Shown here: in pieces, positions 9,301-18,294 of the stretch
How positions within the stretch are numbered: position 1 is the first letter of the stretch
How the letters are laid out: each line of letters begins with the position of its first letter
Assembly (NCBI GenBank): GCA_026389895.1
Contig: JAPLGZ010000307.1
Coordinates: 1-51,364, forward strand
DNA from: Chloroflexota bacterium
GTDB lineage: Bacteria > Chloroflexota > Anaerolineae > Caldilineales > Caldilineaceae
Direction of reading: 5' to 3'
Length of the DNA: 51,364 nucleotides
Position numbers and translations under genes: made by a program
The notes under the pieces: generated by a model
Databases searched by the model: none
Told to the model about the DNA's origin: nothing
What the model saw: the letters and a program-made list of their open reading frames with translations, nothing else

Positions 9301-12300
9301 TATGCTCGGCCATCAGCTGATAGCGTTCGAGCGCAGCCTGCACCTGCTTACGCTCGGTAATATCCACCGACACGCCGACAAAGCCAAGCAAGACACCCCC
9401 ATCGGCATAGATTGGCGAATTGAGCACCTGGGCTGGAAAGCTTGTGCCATCGTGGCGTTGCACCATAAATTCGCCTGACCAGCTTTTGCCGTCGCGAAAC
9501 TGGGTGCTCATGGCTGCGGCCTGTTCTTGCGTCGTGTTATTCGGGATAACTTCTGCCGCGTTGCGCCCATGCACCTCGTCGGCCCGCCAGCCATACAACT
9601 TCTCAGCAAAGCGATTCCAATAGATAATCTTGCCCGTTTGGTCGATAGCGATGACGGCCTGCTCCACGACATCCAACAGATTCGCCTGAAACCTAATCTG
9701 CTGCTCGGCCTGCTTGCGTTCGTGGATGTCGCGATTGATACTGATATAGCCGGTAATCTGCTGGTCTGCATCATGCAAGGCAATGGTATTGGCTTCCAAT
9801 TGCAGCAGCGTGCCATCCTTGTGATGATGGTACATGACCTCAGCGATGGCGCGCTTGTTTTGGTCCACTTCTTGCAGGAGTGGTTTGCGTTGTTCTGAGG
9901 TCAGATTGGAATTGACGACAGCTTGGACCGGCCGCCCCAACACTTCATCCGCCTGCCAGCCATAAATCTGCTCAGCGCCGCGGTTCCAGGCCGTCACCCG
10001 TAACTGTTTGTCGGTGGCAATCACCGCATCTTCGATATTTTCTAATAGATAGGCATGATAGCGCAGCTGCTCCTCGGCCTGTTTGCGATCATCGATGTCG
10101 GTTGCTGTGGTATACCATTCCAGCACCACGCCGTTGGCATCGCGCACCGGAGCGCCGCGCTCCAGATACCAGCGATAATGGCCTTCACGGTTGCGCAAGC
10201 GCAACTCCGCTTCATACGCGATGCCAGTCTGCAGGGCTTGTTCCCAGGCGACGCGGTTGGCTGGTGCGTCGTCGGGATGCACCGCCGCCCAAACGCCATC
10301 GCGTAAATTGTCGGCCAGGGGGATGCCACTATAGTCTAACCAACCTTGGTTGACATAGCGTAGGGTGCCTACCGCATCACTGACCCAGACAATTTGTGGC
10401 ATCGCGTCGGCCAGATGGCGGAAGCGGGTCTCGCTGGTCCGTAGCGCGTCCTCAACCGCTTTACGCGCCAGCGCTTCGGCCAGCACGTTGGCGACGGCCT
10501 GTAAGAAATCCACTTCGTAACTGGTAAAGGTGCGAGGTTCGCGGCTGTAAACCCCGAGCACACCATACAATGCTTCGTGGCCGGGAATCACCACCGTCAC
10601 CCCGCTGACGATATTATGCGCGCTTAGCATGGGCGAGGGTTGGAAGCGGTTTTCTTGGCTGATGTTTTCAACAATGACCGGTTGGTCTTCGTGGAAGGTA
10701 TACCAGCTCTGCGTATTGTCTGGCGTGGCGAGCGTGGCCTCGGTCACACTCGTCACGGACCAACCGACGCCAGCTTTGAAGCGCAGCGTTTGTCCATCGG
10801 CTTGCGCCTCCAACACTTTGGCGAATTCCATATGGAGGATTTCCGCGGCGCGTTGAGCTGCCATTCGCATGAGGGCGTCGATATCGTCGCTTTCCAGCGC
10901 TTGACGTCCCAGTTCAGCGACCGTCTGTTGCTGAATTCGCTGTTCGATTTCGTGTTCGGCGCGTTTGAGTTCAGTGATGTCGACCACTGTAATGACCACG
11001 CCATCGATCTGATTGTCGACCGTTCGATACGGGAACATCCGCATGATCGACCAACGGTCGTTGTCACTTTGCACGATCTCTTCAATTTGTTCCAAGGTGC
11101 TCAGCACACGCGCCGCCAATTCGATCAGGCGCGTATGCCGGAGGCGGGACGAAATATGCGCAAAAGGACGGCCTACATCCGTTTCGATTAAATGGAAAAG
11201 CTCGGTGGCGCGGGGGGTAAAGCGCTTGATCCGCAGCGACTGGTCCAAGAAGAGTGCGCCGACGTCGGTCGAGGCCATTAAATTTAGCAGGTCGCTGTTG
11301 ACGCGACCGAGTTCTTCGATTTTTAATTTGAGCTCGTGATTCACCGTGACAAGCTCTTCATTCATCGACTGTAACTCTTCTTTGCTCGTCTCCAATTCTT
11401 CGGTGGTCGATTTCAACTCTTCGTTGATCGATTGTAATTCTTCATTCGAGGCTTTTAATTCGTGGTTGGCGATTTCATGTTCTTCGATAATCGTCTGGAG
11501 GCGCGCCCGTGTGCGCAATAATTCTTCTTCCAGACGACTGATCAGCGAATTGTCCACATCCAGGGTTGCATCTGCGGCTGGCAGACCAACCGCTGCGGTC
11601 TCCTGCCGTTCCTCGAAGACAACCTCTACATATTCTTTGGGGAAGCCCGGCTCTGGCACGGGGCCTACATGCAGTTGAATCAGACACCATTCTTTATTCA
11701 ATTGCACGCGCAGCAGGCGTGAATCTGTGTGCTCGTCTTTGTTCAGCGCCTGATAGAGGGCCGACCGTAAGTCGAGGCGCAATTCGGGCAGCACCTTGAG
11801 CAGAATATTCTGGGTAACCGCGCCTTCACGCTCGCGCAAATAGCGGTCAGCGCCATTAAAAATGTGGGTGATCTCATAATTTTCATTGACCAATACGCGC
11901 GGGGGGGCATAGCGGCGCAGGGTCCATTGTTGATAGAGATCTTCCACACTTTGGACTTTGGGTTTCACTGGCTGGCTGGCTGATTCGAAAATTTTCGAAT
12001 TCATAATGGCCATCGTCGTGGCCGGCAAACGGCGCGGTGTGGTTATCGCCTCGCGGCGTTGGAAGAGATGGTAGCGTTTGTCATTGGTCGCAAAAAGAGT
12101 AGCCGCCGCATCGGCGCTTTCAGAAGTGCCCAGGAAAAGATAGCCCAGCGCGGCAGGCGCGCCTGCCAGCGCATAATGAAAGAGTTCAAAGGTCTTTTCC
12201 TGCGCTTCGCGGTTTAAATAGATCAGCAAATTGCGACAGCTGATCAAATCTAGCTTAGAAAATGGCGGATCTTTGAGTAAATTATGCACCGCAAACAGGA

Positions 12301-13555
12301 CGATCTCGCGTAATTCTAACTTGACGCGATATCCCTCGCTTTCCTTGCTAAAAAACCGTTGCAAACGGGTTGGCGTTACATCGTTGACAATACTCTCTGG
12401 ATAGAGGCCGCGGCGTGCAACGCTAATCGCCTCTTCGTCGATATCAGTCGCAAAGATTTGCAGACGTGGCGACTCGAACATCTGAGCCGCTTGTTCATAA
12501 AAGAGCATCGCCAGCGAATAGGCTTCTTCGCCTGTGGCACAGCCGGGCACCCAAATTCGGATGATCTCATTTTGGCGCTTCGAGGCCAAAATTTGTGGCA
12601 CGACCGTCTTTTCCAATGCCGCAAAATCTTCGGGATCGCGGAAAAAATTCGTCACCGAGATGAGGCAGTCTTTTACAAGCGCGTGGGTTTCGTCTGGATG
12701 TTGGCGCAAATAGGTTAGGTAGGTTTTCAAATTGTCAATGGCATACATCTGCAACCGGCGCGCAATCCGGCGTAGGATGGTAGAGGGTTTATAGTGGCTG
12801 AAATCATGCCCGGTCTGCGTGTGTAATTCGACAAGGATGGCGTTAAACAGGTCAGTGCTGGGGGGCAGCACAGTCTGTTCCTCAGCGCCCTGTTCTTCTG
12901 TGGCCTGGGTATGGGGCATTGGCGCGGCAAGCTTGCCGCGCGCGCCCAACAATTGCTGCGCAAGCCGCTGCGCTGGGCCCATTACATCCACCTGGTTGGT
13001 GGCCAGCGCACGGAGGGGTAGATCCGCCTGTTCGGCCTCTTCGGGCGTCTGCACCAGGGTAAACCCACCTTGTGCTTTGACCGCCGCCAGACCTTGAACC
13101 CCATCGACGCCGGCGCCGGAAAGGATAATGGCGATGGCATTCGCGCCTTGGTCGGCGGCTAACGACTGGAAGAAAGCATCGATGGTGCGCCGGTTGCGTT
13201 TGGCGTCTGCTGGGCTCAAACACAACTGACCCCGCTCTATGTGTAAAACGCGCCCCGGTGGCGCGACATAGATGTGATCGGGTTGGATGCGCATGCCATC
13301 CTCGGCCTGTGTCACCGCCATACTGGTGGTTTGTTGCAAAACTTCGCCCAGTTTGCGCTTGCGATGGGCCGGCAAATGCATAACGAGTATAAAGGCCAGG
13401 CCATTGTCTTCGGGAACGGCCTGGAAGAATTTTTCCAATGCGGCTATATCCCCGGTCGTGCCAATGCCGACAATGGGGAAATCGGCTGGCGCTTGTGCGG
13501 CCAATTCGTTTGGGTTGGCGGATTGGTTGGTCATAGGTTGCTCAATTACTAGCAT
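6308..13555 (-). CDS. Giant CheB-CheR-PAS-GAF hybrid histidine kinase
   Basis: A 2415-residue protein. The N-terminus has a CheB methylesterase-like domain (about 26-205) and a CheR methyltransferase domain (about 235-500) with an intact SAM loop GCATGEEAYS (338-347) and SCRNLLIYL. Then come a PAS domain with a long heptad coiled coil (about 670-775, repeated EELxSxNEEL), a GAF domain (about 905-1050), nine further PAS domains, HisKA with His2200 (ASHDLKAPLRA) and HATPase_c. In CheB the nucleophile motif GASxGG is replaced by GTTGD, while the catalytic His60 and Asp151 (GAGVDG) remain, so esterase activity is doubtful. No chemoreceptor gene is nearby; such CheB/CheR kinases usually work outside chemotaxis. 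Start choice is open: the ATG at 13534 (residue 8) is an alternative, and neither has a strong ribosome site. Confidence 0.9.
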   Translation of the reverse strand: MLVIEQPMTNQSANPNELAAQAPADFPIVGIGTTGDIAALEKFFQAVPEDNGLAFILVMHLPAHRKRKLGEVLQQTTSMAVTQAEDGMRIQPDHIYVAPPGRVLHIERGQLCLSPADAKRNRRTIDAFFQSLAADQGANAIAIILSGAGVDGVQGLAAVKAQGGFTLVQTPEEAEQADLPLRALATNQVDVMGPAQRLAQQLLGARGKLAAPMPHTQATEEQGAEEQTVLPPSTDLFNAILVELHTQTGHDFSHYKPSTILRRIARRLQMYAIDNLKTYLTYLRQHPDETHALVKDCLISVTNFFRDPEDFAALEKTVVPQILASKRQNEIIRIWVPGCATGEEAYSLAMLFYEQAAQMFESPRLQIFATDIDEEAISVARRGLYPESIVNDVTPTRLQRFFSKESEGYRVKLELREIVLFAVHNLLKDPPFSKLDLISCRNLLIYLNREAQEKTFELFHYALAGAPAALGYLFLGTSESADAAATLFATNDKRYHLFQRREAITTPRRLPATTMAIMNSKIFESASQPVKPKVQSVEDLYQQWTLRRYAPPRVLVNENYEITHIFNGADRYLREREGAVTQNILLKVLPELRLDLRSALYQALNKDEHTDSRLLRVQLNKEWCLIQLHVGPVPEPGFPKEYVEVVFEERQETAAVGLPAADATLDVDNSLISRLEEELLRTRARLQTIIEEHEIANHELKASNEELQSINEELKSTTEELETSKEELQSMNEELVTVNHELKLKIEELGRVNSDLLNLMASTDVGALFLDQSLRIKRFTPRATELFHLIETDVGRPFAHISSRLRHTRLIELAARVLSTLEQIEEIVQSDNDRWSIMRMFPYRTVDNQIDGVVITVVDITELKRAEHEIEQRIQQQTVAELGRQALESDDIDALMRMAAQRAAEILHMEFAKVLEAQADGQTLRFKAGVGWSVTSVTEATLATPDNTQSWYTFHEDQPVIVENISQENRFQPSPMLSAHNIVSGVTVVIPGHEALYGVLGVYSREPRTFTSYEVDFLQAVANVLAEALARKAVEDALRTSETRFRHLADAMPQIVWVSDAVGTLRYVNQGWLDYSGIPLADNLRDGVWAAVHPDDAPANRVAWEQALQTGIAYEAELRLRNREGHYRWYLERGAPVRDANGVVLEWYTTATDIDDRKQAEEQLRYHAYLLENIEDAVIATDKQLRVTAWNRGAEQIYGWQADEVLGRPVQAVVNSNLTSEQRKPLLQEVDQNKRAIAEVMYHHHKDGTLLQLEANTIALHDADQQITGYISINRDIHERKQAEQQIRFQANLLDVVEQAVIAIDQTGKIIYWNRFAEKLYGWRADEVHGRNAAEVIPNNTTQEQAAAMSTQFRDGKSWSGEFMVQRHDGTSFPAQVLNSPIYADGGVLLGFVGVSVDITERKQVQAALERYQLMAEHMHEIIMFIDTDGRIVEANQAAVATYGYDYATLLTKRLHDLRDPTTLTTLPVQIQRASEGDILFEARHRHANGMTFPVEGSARGADIEGKRLILSIFRDVTERKAAEATLRRQSLMLEQTHDAIFMWDIGGSITYWNQGAERLYGYTKTEAIGQISHNLLQTVHPQPFEHFESVLQQDGEWTGELQHITKDGRAITVLSRHQRYEHEGKAYILETSHDITERKEAEQALYKNNILLQGVINGTNDGIYVRDVTGRYLLVNDIGAAIVGLTREQMLGQSYQALFPAEIVDAIQAEDAPVLMTGELQRNETFSMIDNVLHTFHSVRTPYRDFQGNIIGVLNVVRDISDLKQIEETLRESEARFRMMADTAPVLVWMADADALCSFFNKPWLNFTGRRLEQELGNGWLEGIHPEDYDRCLTLYLTAFAARQPFEMEYRLRHASGEYRWVVASAVPRFEADNQFVGYIGSCIDITDRKQAEETLRDSVEQLQLATTAANMGIWYWDSESDILTWNDQCKALFGLTPDVEATYELFLNILDPRDRAHTAQAVERTLREEIELNVEYRTVWPDASIHWLTARGRGFYDKTGNARRLLGVMFDITERKETEEKLSANAVTIRQQLAEIEAIYATTPVGLAVLDRDLRQVRINEQLAAINGRPIAEHIGRRGIDLVPDIAKTLDAQLRQIIVTGEPLLNLEITGFTPAQPAFERTWLGSFYPLRAMDGQVSGINVVIQEITDRKRHERELQELNKTLELRVAERTTELEARTQELIRRNRELDQFAYVASHDLKAPLRAIDNLSAWVVQDAQALLPVSSKEHLDKLRGRVRRMEKLLDDLLDYSRADRYQYTSEIVELETLIADIIKLFTVPEGFTIAVDTAIPPLNTERVPLELVLRNLINNAIKHHTVQSHNRQDEPIHGHVQITAHDCGDFVEFAVADNGPGIAPQFHERIFQMFQTLRPRDQVEGSGMGLAIVKKIVESRGGQISVTSDIGQGATFRFTWPK

Positions 13556-13671
13556 AAGGTAAGCCTGTTTAGCCGTTTTAATCTTTGCGCGTTGATCAGC
13601 CTAAAGGATGGTGCAAACAAATGGATCGTAGCGTAGTTCTGGTTAATAACGCATGCCACACATTAAAATTT

Positions 13672-13791
13672 TAACGCAGAGGCGCAGAGAAAAAGCGAGC
13701 AATAGCGGTATACCAACCCTGCTTGCCTGTACTAGACCCGTTTTTGGGCAGAAGTTTTCGTTGTTCTTTGCGGCTCTGCGCCTCTGCGTTA
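13672..13791. repeat. 120-bp inverted-repeat element (GCAGAGGCGCAGAG type)
   Basis: TAACGCAGAGGCGCAGAG at 13672-13689 is the exact reverse complement of 13774-13791. The arms flank about 84 bp of non-repetitive sequence. From general knowledge, sequences of this type occur as dispersed repeats in many unrelated bacterial genomes and often give spurious small protein predictions. It is probably a non-coding mobile or recombinogenic repeat. Confidence 0.6.
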
Positions 13792-13858
13792 GGTTTTTTG
13801 ATGCCCTTGTGTAATGTGAGTTAATCATTATTATGCCAAGTAAATGAATCGGCATTGA

Positions 13859-13928
13859 CGTAGGTGCGGTTTGTCACCGCACAATACGGCGGGTATGCCA
13901 ACCTGTGCGGTGACAAACCGCACCTACG
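13859..13928. repeat. 70-bp palindromic element with perfect 24-bp arms
   Basis: The arm at 13859-13882 (starts CGTAGGTGCGG, ends CACCGCAC) is perfectly complementary to 13905-13928, leaving a 22-nt loop. It could form a very stable hairpin on either strand. No U-tract follows, so it is better read as a REP/MITE-like repeat than as a classical terminator. Confidence 0.65.
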
Positions 13929-14117
13929 CAACAAAAATATCGAAATCTTTACTTTACACGGTAATCATCAGGAATAAAGCCTCTAATACAGCACAGAGCG
14001 CGCCCTAGATTCAGAAAATAAGCGCCGCCATTTATGGCCTATTGACTGTTTTTTGATCAGGTTGTCTTTGGCGACATGGCTTCGGCATCGCTTTGCAGCA
14101 CACCCCAGGCTATAAGA

Positions 14118-16003
14118 TTACCCCTTGGGCCAAGTAAACCAGAATGTTGCCCCTTGTTTTTCGTTGGAAGTCAAGCGAATGGCGCCGCCGTAACTTTCAA
14201 CGGTCTTTTTGACGACGGCCAACCCCATCCCGCTGCCTTCGACCAAATCACGCGGTTGCAGGGTCTGAAACATCTGAAAGACGCGTTCGTGGAATTGTGG
14301 CGCAATGCCCGGCCCATTGTCGGCCACACAAAATTCGACAAAGGCGTCGCCGTCCTGAGCGGATATAGCAATATGACCATCCGGCTGATGATGATGTTTG
14401 ATCGCGTTATCGAGCAGATTGCGTAACACCAACTCCAGCGGGACCCGAAGCGTGCGGAATACCGGCATCTCGACTTGCACCGTGATCGTGAAGAGCCCAG
14501 GCGGGTTGAGCAATTTGAGAATATTGTTGACCAAAACAGTGCTATCCACTTTTCGCTCGGATATTGATAGCGGCCGGCGCGCGAATAGGCGAGCAGATCT
14601 TCCAGCAACTTCTCCATCCGCTGGACACGCCCTTTGAGTTTGGTGAGATGGGTTTTGGAGGCTTCGGGCAAGAACTCATTGGCGTCCTCGGTAATCCAAC
14701 TGGCCAGATTGTCAATCGCCCGCAGTGGCGACCGAAGATCATGCGAGGCCACATAGGCAAAGCGATCCAATTCCTGGTTGCTCTGTTCTAGCTCGACCGT
14801 GCGCTCGGCCACCCGTTGCTCTAAGCTGGCATTGAGCGCCTTTAATTCTTGTTCATAATGCTTGCGTTCGCTGATATCGCGGTTGATGCTCAAATAGCCG
14901 GTAATTTGTTCGTTTTCGTCATAGAGCGCCACCGTGACGCTTTCGGTATAAATGAGGGCGCCATCTTTATGCCGGGTGGTCAGTTCGGCGCGCTGGCGTC
15001 CGCTAACCTTTAACCCGTCAAGCGACTCAGCGATTTGTGGATCGCCACTTTCTGAAAGAATGATCGATTGTACATGCTGGCCTAATACTTCGCTCGCCTT
15101 CCAACCATACATGCGCTCGGCGCCTTGATTCCAGACTGTCAGCCGAAAATTGGCATCTGTCGCCAACACCGCATCATGCATGTTTTTGAGCAGATGAGCA
15201 TGGTAGGCCAGCTGTCGTTCGACCTGTTTGCGTTCGCTCAAATCCAAAATTGCACCCAGAACACGGGTGGCTACCCCCTCAGCATTTCGCATAATCGAGG
15301 CGCGATCCAGGATTTCGGCATATGTGTGATCGGCGCGCTGGTAACGGTATTCCTCACTCCAGGCCGTGGCATTGGCTGCAATACTTGTTTGAAAACTAGC
15401 CACAATGCGCTTCCGGTCGTCGGGGTGGATATGATCGGCCCACCATTGTCGCGAATGTTGTGCATCCAGCGGCCATTGGCCAAAGCGCTGATGATAGGCC
15501 TCATTCCACCACATCTTGCCGGTGATGAGATCCCAATCCCAAATGGCATCGCCGGTGGTGCGCACCGCCAGTGCCCAGCGTTCTTCACTTTCGCGAATGG
15601 TGGCCTCGGCCCGCCACAGCCGTAACAAAGCATTGACATTGGCGAGCAACTCGTCGGCTTCGATGGGGGCGGAGATGTAGGCATCTGCCCCGCCTTCCAA
15701 GGCGCGCGTACGGGTGCCTTGATCGAGATAGGTCGCCGAAATGTGCAACACCATAATCTGGGCTGTTGTCAATGAGGTCTTGATCTGGCGACCCACTTCT
15801 AGGCCACTCATGTCTGGCAGCTTGACATCGAGCAATACGAGCTGGGGTTGGGCTTCCTTTACCAGGCGTAAAGCCTCGCGCCCCGTTTGCGCTTCTAGCA
15901 CGATGTAGCCAGCTCGGCGAAGAATACGGGTTTTTGTATAGAGCCCGATCTCGTCGTCGTCTACATTTAGTATGGTCAGATTATCTGTCGCAGCCATCAT
16001 CAT
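14118..16003 (-). pseudogene. Receiver-PAS-PAS histidine kinase interrupted by a -1 frameshift
   Basis: The reading frame from about 16003 (ATG at 15997 is better placed, 6 nt after GAGGA) encodes a receiver domain (phospho-acceptor Asp59 in LVLLDVKLPD), two PAS domains (about 140-260 and 265-385), and HisKA with the intact box ASHDLRSPLRAI. After the residues YPSEK the frame is lost: the ATPase domain (VDSTVL..., NLLDNAIKHH, DNGPGI, GSGMGLAVVKK) continues in another frame down to 14118. Adding one A to the AAAA run at 14550-14553 (T on the plus strand) restores a 628-residue protein aligned with its sister kinases. As written, the product lacks its ATP-binding domain. This may be a true mutation, phase variation or a homopolymer sequencing error. 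Confidence 0.85.
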
Positions 16004-16085
16004 TCCTCATCATCAACCCTGACCCATCCTTTGCTCATCTTTGCCGAGGAAAAGTGCTGGGTCATTATTCCATATTTTGCACGGA

Positions 16086-18215
16086 TTACTCAAGAATTAA
16101 AACTTCTTTGAGTACTTCGCGCGATAGATTGTTTTTGTTGATAATGGCGTGCGCCTGGGCTGCTAGTAGGCGCTGTTCGGCTTCATCTAACAGCTGCGAG
16201 GTCACAATTACAACGGGGATCGCTTGGGTGTGCGGATCGGCTTTTAATTTTTTCAGCACTTCATAGCCGCTCATTCTAGGCATGTTTAAGTCGAGAAAGA
16301 TCACGCTCGGCTGTAGTGCATACGCCTGGCGTAGGCCTTCCTCACCATTTTCCGCTTCGTGAACCACACCTGGTGCATCGCTGAGTAATTTTGTGATCAA
16401 ATAGCGGGTTGCCTCTTCGTCATCAATCACCAGTAATTGGGTAGTGGTTGCCGGTGGCTCGGCCTGAAGACCCGTGAATTGACTGAGGTGGGCTAAGATC
16501 GCCTCGCGTGTGAGTGGTTTTATACAATAAGCATCCGCCCCCAATGCCAATCCTTTTCGCTGATCTTCAACCGTCGTCGCCACCAAAATCGGAATCTGGC
16601 GTGTTGTTTCATTGGCCTTGAGTTCAGTGAGCAAGCGCCACGACTCTTCGCCGCGCAACATAATGTCCAACACAATGGCGCTGGGTCGCACCTGGGCCAT
16701 CAGCGTGCGCACTTCGCGTAAATTGCGCGCCGACAACAGTTGAAAGTTGGAACCGCGCAGATATTTTTCATAAAGCAAAATTATTTCTGGTTCATCTTCT
16801 ACGAGGAGCACGGGCTGGCGTTGCGGATCGAGCATCCACTCGGCCATGGTAGCCGTAAACTCCTCGGTTGGATCACGATGCTCCAACGGAATGGTGGCGG
16901 TAAAAACTGACCCCACATCTAGTTGGCTGGCCACATCCACGCGGCCACCCAGCAAAGTTGCGAGCCGGCGACACAGTGGCAAACCCAACCCTGTGCCTTT
17001 GACCCGTCCTTGGAGTGGATGTTCAATTTGGGTAAACTCTTCAAAAATCCGCTCCTGGTCTTCTGGCGTAATGCCAACGCCGGTATCGCTGACCGCAAAG
17101 ATCACCGCATCGCCGGTTGGGCTGAGGGTTGCCTTCACCCGCACCTCACCGCGCTCTGTAAATTTGAGCGCATTGGAGATAAAGTTGCGCAGGATCTGCG
17201 AGACCTTTCCTTCGTCGCTGTAGAGAGGTGGAATATCTTTCGGGTCTTCAAAAACTAGATTGACAGCTTCGCTGATCAGCAGGGGCCGTAACATCCCGCG
17301 CAGGGCGCTAAAAAGCGTGGCTGGCGAAAATTCAATCGGGCGCACTTCAATTTTGCCCGCCTCGATCTTGGCCAGATCCAGCAGATCATTGACCATTTCT
17401 AACAACCCTTCGGCACTTTTGCGGATATAGCGCACCTGCTTTTCTTGCTCGCCGGTCAGGTCGCCATCGCTGCGGTCCATGAGCAATTGGGAAAGGGCCA
17501 GAATTGAACTGAGTGGGGTGCGGAATTCGTGGCTCATGTTCGAAAGAAAACGCGACTTCATCTCATCGGCGCGCCGTAAATGATCAGCCTTTTCGTCCAA
17601 CTCGGCATAGAGCGCCACGACACCGCGATTGGTATCTTCCAACTCTTGGTTCAACTGGGCTAATTCTTCGCGCCGTTCGCGTACTTCGGCTAACGCCTGT
17701 AGTAGTTCCTGGTTTTGTTGGCGGATTTCGGCTAAGGGCTCTTGCATTGCGCGGCTGGTTAATTCGCCGACGATCTGCTGTAAACGCGCGGCGGTGACCA
17801 ATGGCGCCCGTTTTGGCAACACTTTTTTTAGCCAGACACTTGTCCCCTGGCCGGGTGTCGACTGGATATCACACTGGTCCATCAGCCGACGCGCCCCGAT
17901 AATACCCAGCCCCATGCCCGTGGGCGACTGGTACTGTTCGGCCAGAATGTGCGCCAACGTAGCAATGCCTGGCCCGCGGTCGCTGATGTGAATCAACAAA
18001 ACTTGGGGCGCTAACTGCCCTTCAAGCTGAAATTCAACCTCGCCACTCTTCGCATAGATAAATGCATTGCGGGCAATTTCAGACACAGCGGTGGCGATGC
18101 GGGTCTGGTCTTGTTGGTCGAAGCCCAAGAGATCGGCGACTTGGCGCGCCCGCTGCCGCGCGCCAACCACATCTTGTTCATATTTGATCGGAAGAGTCAG
18201 GATAGGAACGCTCAT
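16086..18215 (-). CDS. RsbT-like ATPase / histidine kinase / double-receiver hybrid protein
   Basis: A 709-residue hybrid. Residues 1-135 form an RsbT/RsbW-type GHKL ATPase (Glu46 and Asn50 in SEIARN, DRGPGI at 79-84, GMGLGIIGARRL). A coiled coil (145-220) precedes HisKA with His229 (MSHEFRTPLSS) and HATPase_c (about 335-445; NALKF, DTGVGI, GTGLGLPLC), followed by two receivers with phospho-acceptors Asp517 (IVLDIM) and Asp642 (FLDLNMPRMSG). It lies 79 bp downstream of the RsbX-like phosphatase gene. The RsbT-like head would let it touch stressosome STAS proteins while the body runs a phosphorelay, so it is the best candidate link between stressosome and two-component output (inference). The ATG is poorly served by a ribosome site, which suggests coupled or weak translation. 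Confidence 0.9.
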   Translation of the reverse strand: MSVPILTLPIKYEQDVVGARQRARQVADLLGFDQQDQTRIATAVSEIARNAFIYAKSGEVEFQLEGQLAPQVLLIHISDRGPGIATLAHILAEQYQSPTGMGLGIIGARRLMDQCDIQSTPGQGTSVWLKKVLPKRAPLVTAARLQQIVGELTSRAMQEPLAEIRQQNQELLQALAEVRERREELAQLNQELEDTNRGVVALYAELDEKADHLRRADEMKSRFLSNMSHEFRTPLSSILALSQLLMDRSDGDLTGEQEKQVRYIRKSAEGLLEMVNDLLDLAKIEAGKIEVRPIEFSPATLFSALRGMLRPLLISEAVNLVFEDPKDIPPLYSDEGKVSQILRNFISNALKFTERGEVRVKATLSPTGDAVIFAVSDTGVGITPEDQERIFEEFTQIEHPLQGRVKGTGLGLPLCRRLATLLGGRVDVASQLDVGSVFTATIPLEHRDPTEEFTATMAEWMLDPQRQPVLLVEDEPEIILLYEKYLRGSNFQLLSARNLREVRTLMAQVRPSAIVLDIMLRGEESWRLLTELKANETTRQIPILVATTVEDQRKGLALGADAYCIKPLTREAILAHLSQFTGLQAEPPATTTQLLVIDDEEATRYLITKLLSDAPGVVHEAENGEEGLRQAYALQPSVIFLDLNMPRMSGYEVLKKLKADPHTQAIPVVIVTSQLLDEAEQRLLAAQAHAIINKNNLSREVLKEVLILE

Positions 18216-18294
18216 AAGGGTAAGGGTTAGATTGAAATAAAAAACGCTCTAATGTTACGTTTCGGGCGCCCTGGGGGCGCGCCAAGCAACTGCT

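Larger units (their letters stand above)
13556..14117. other. 562-bp gene-free spacer with two inverted-repeat elements
   Basis: The spacer separates the frameshifted REC-PAS kinase from the CheB-CheR kinase. It holds an 18-bp inverted repeat at 13672-13791 and a 24-bp inverted repeat at 13859-13928. A 70-codon minus-strand frame (13643-13855) is only a translation of the first repeat and is not annotated. No promoter could be assigned with confidence. Confidence 0.6.

Noticed and set aside
13643-13855. Minus-strand frame of 70 codons
   Set aside because: It is largely a translation of the dispersed inverted repeat at 13672-13791, has no ribosome site and shows no protein-like pattern.
14118-16003. 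Two separate genes (truncated kinase and stand-alone ATPase)
   Set aside because: The second frame starts in mid-domain without a ribosome site and aligns continuously with sister kinases, so a frameshift in one gene is the simpler reading.
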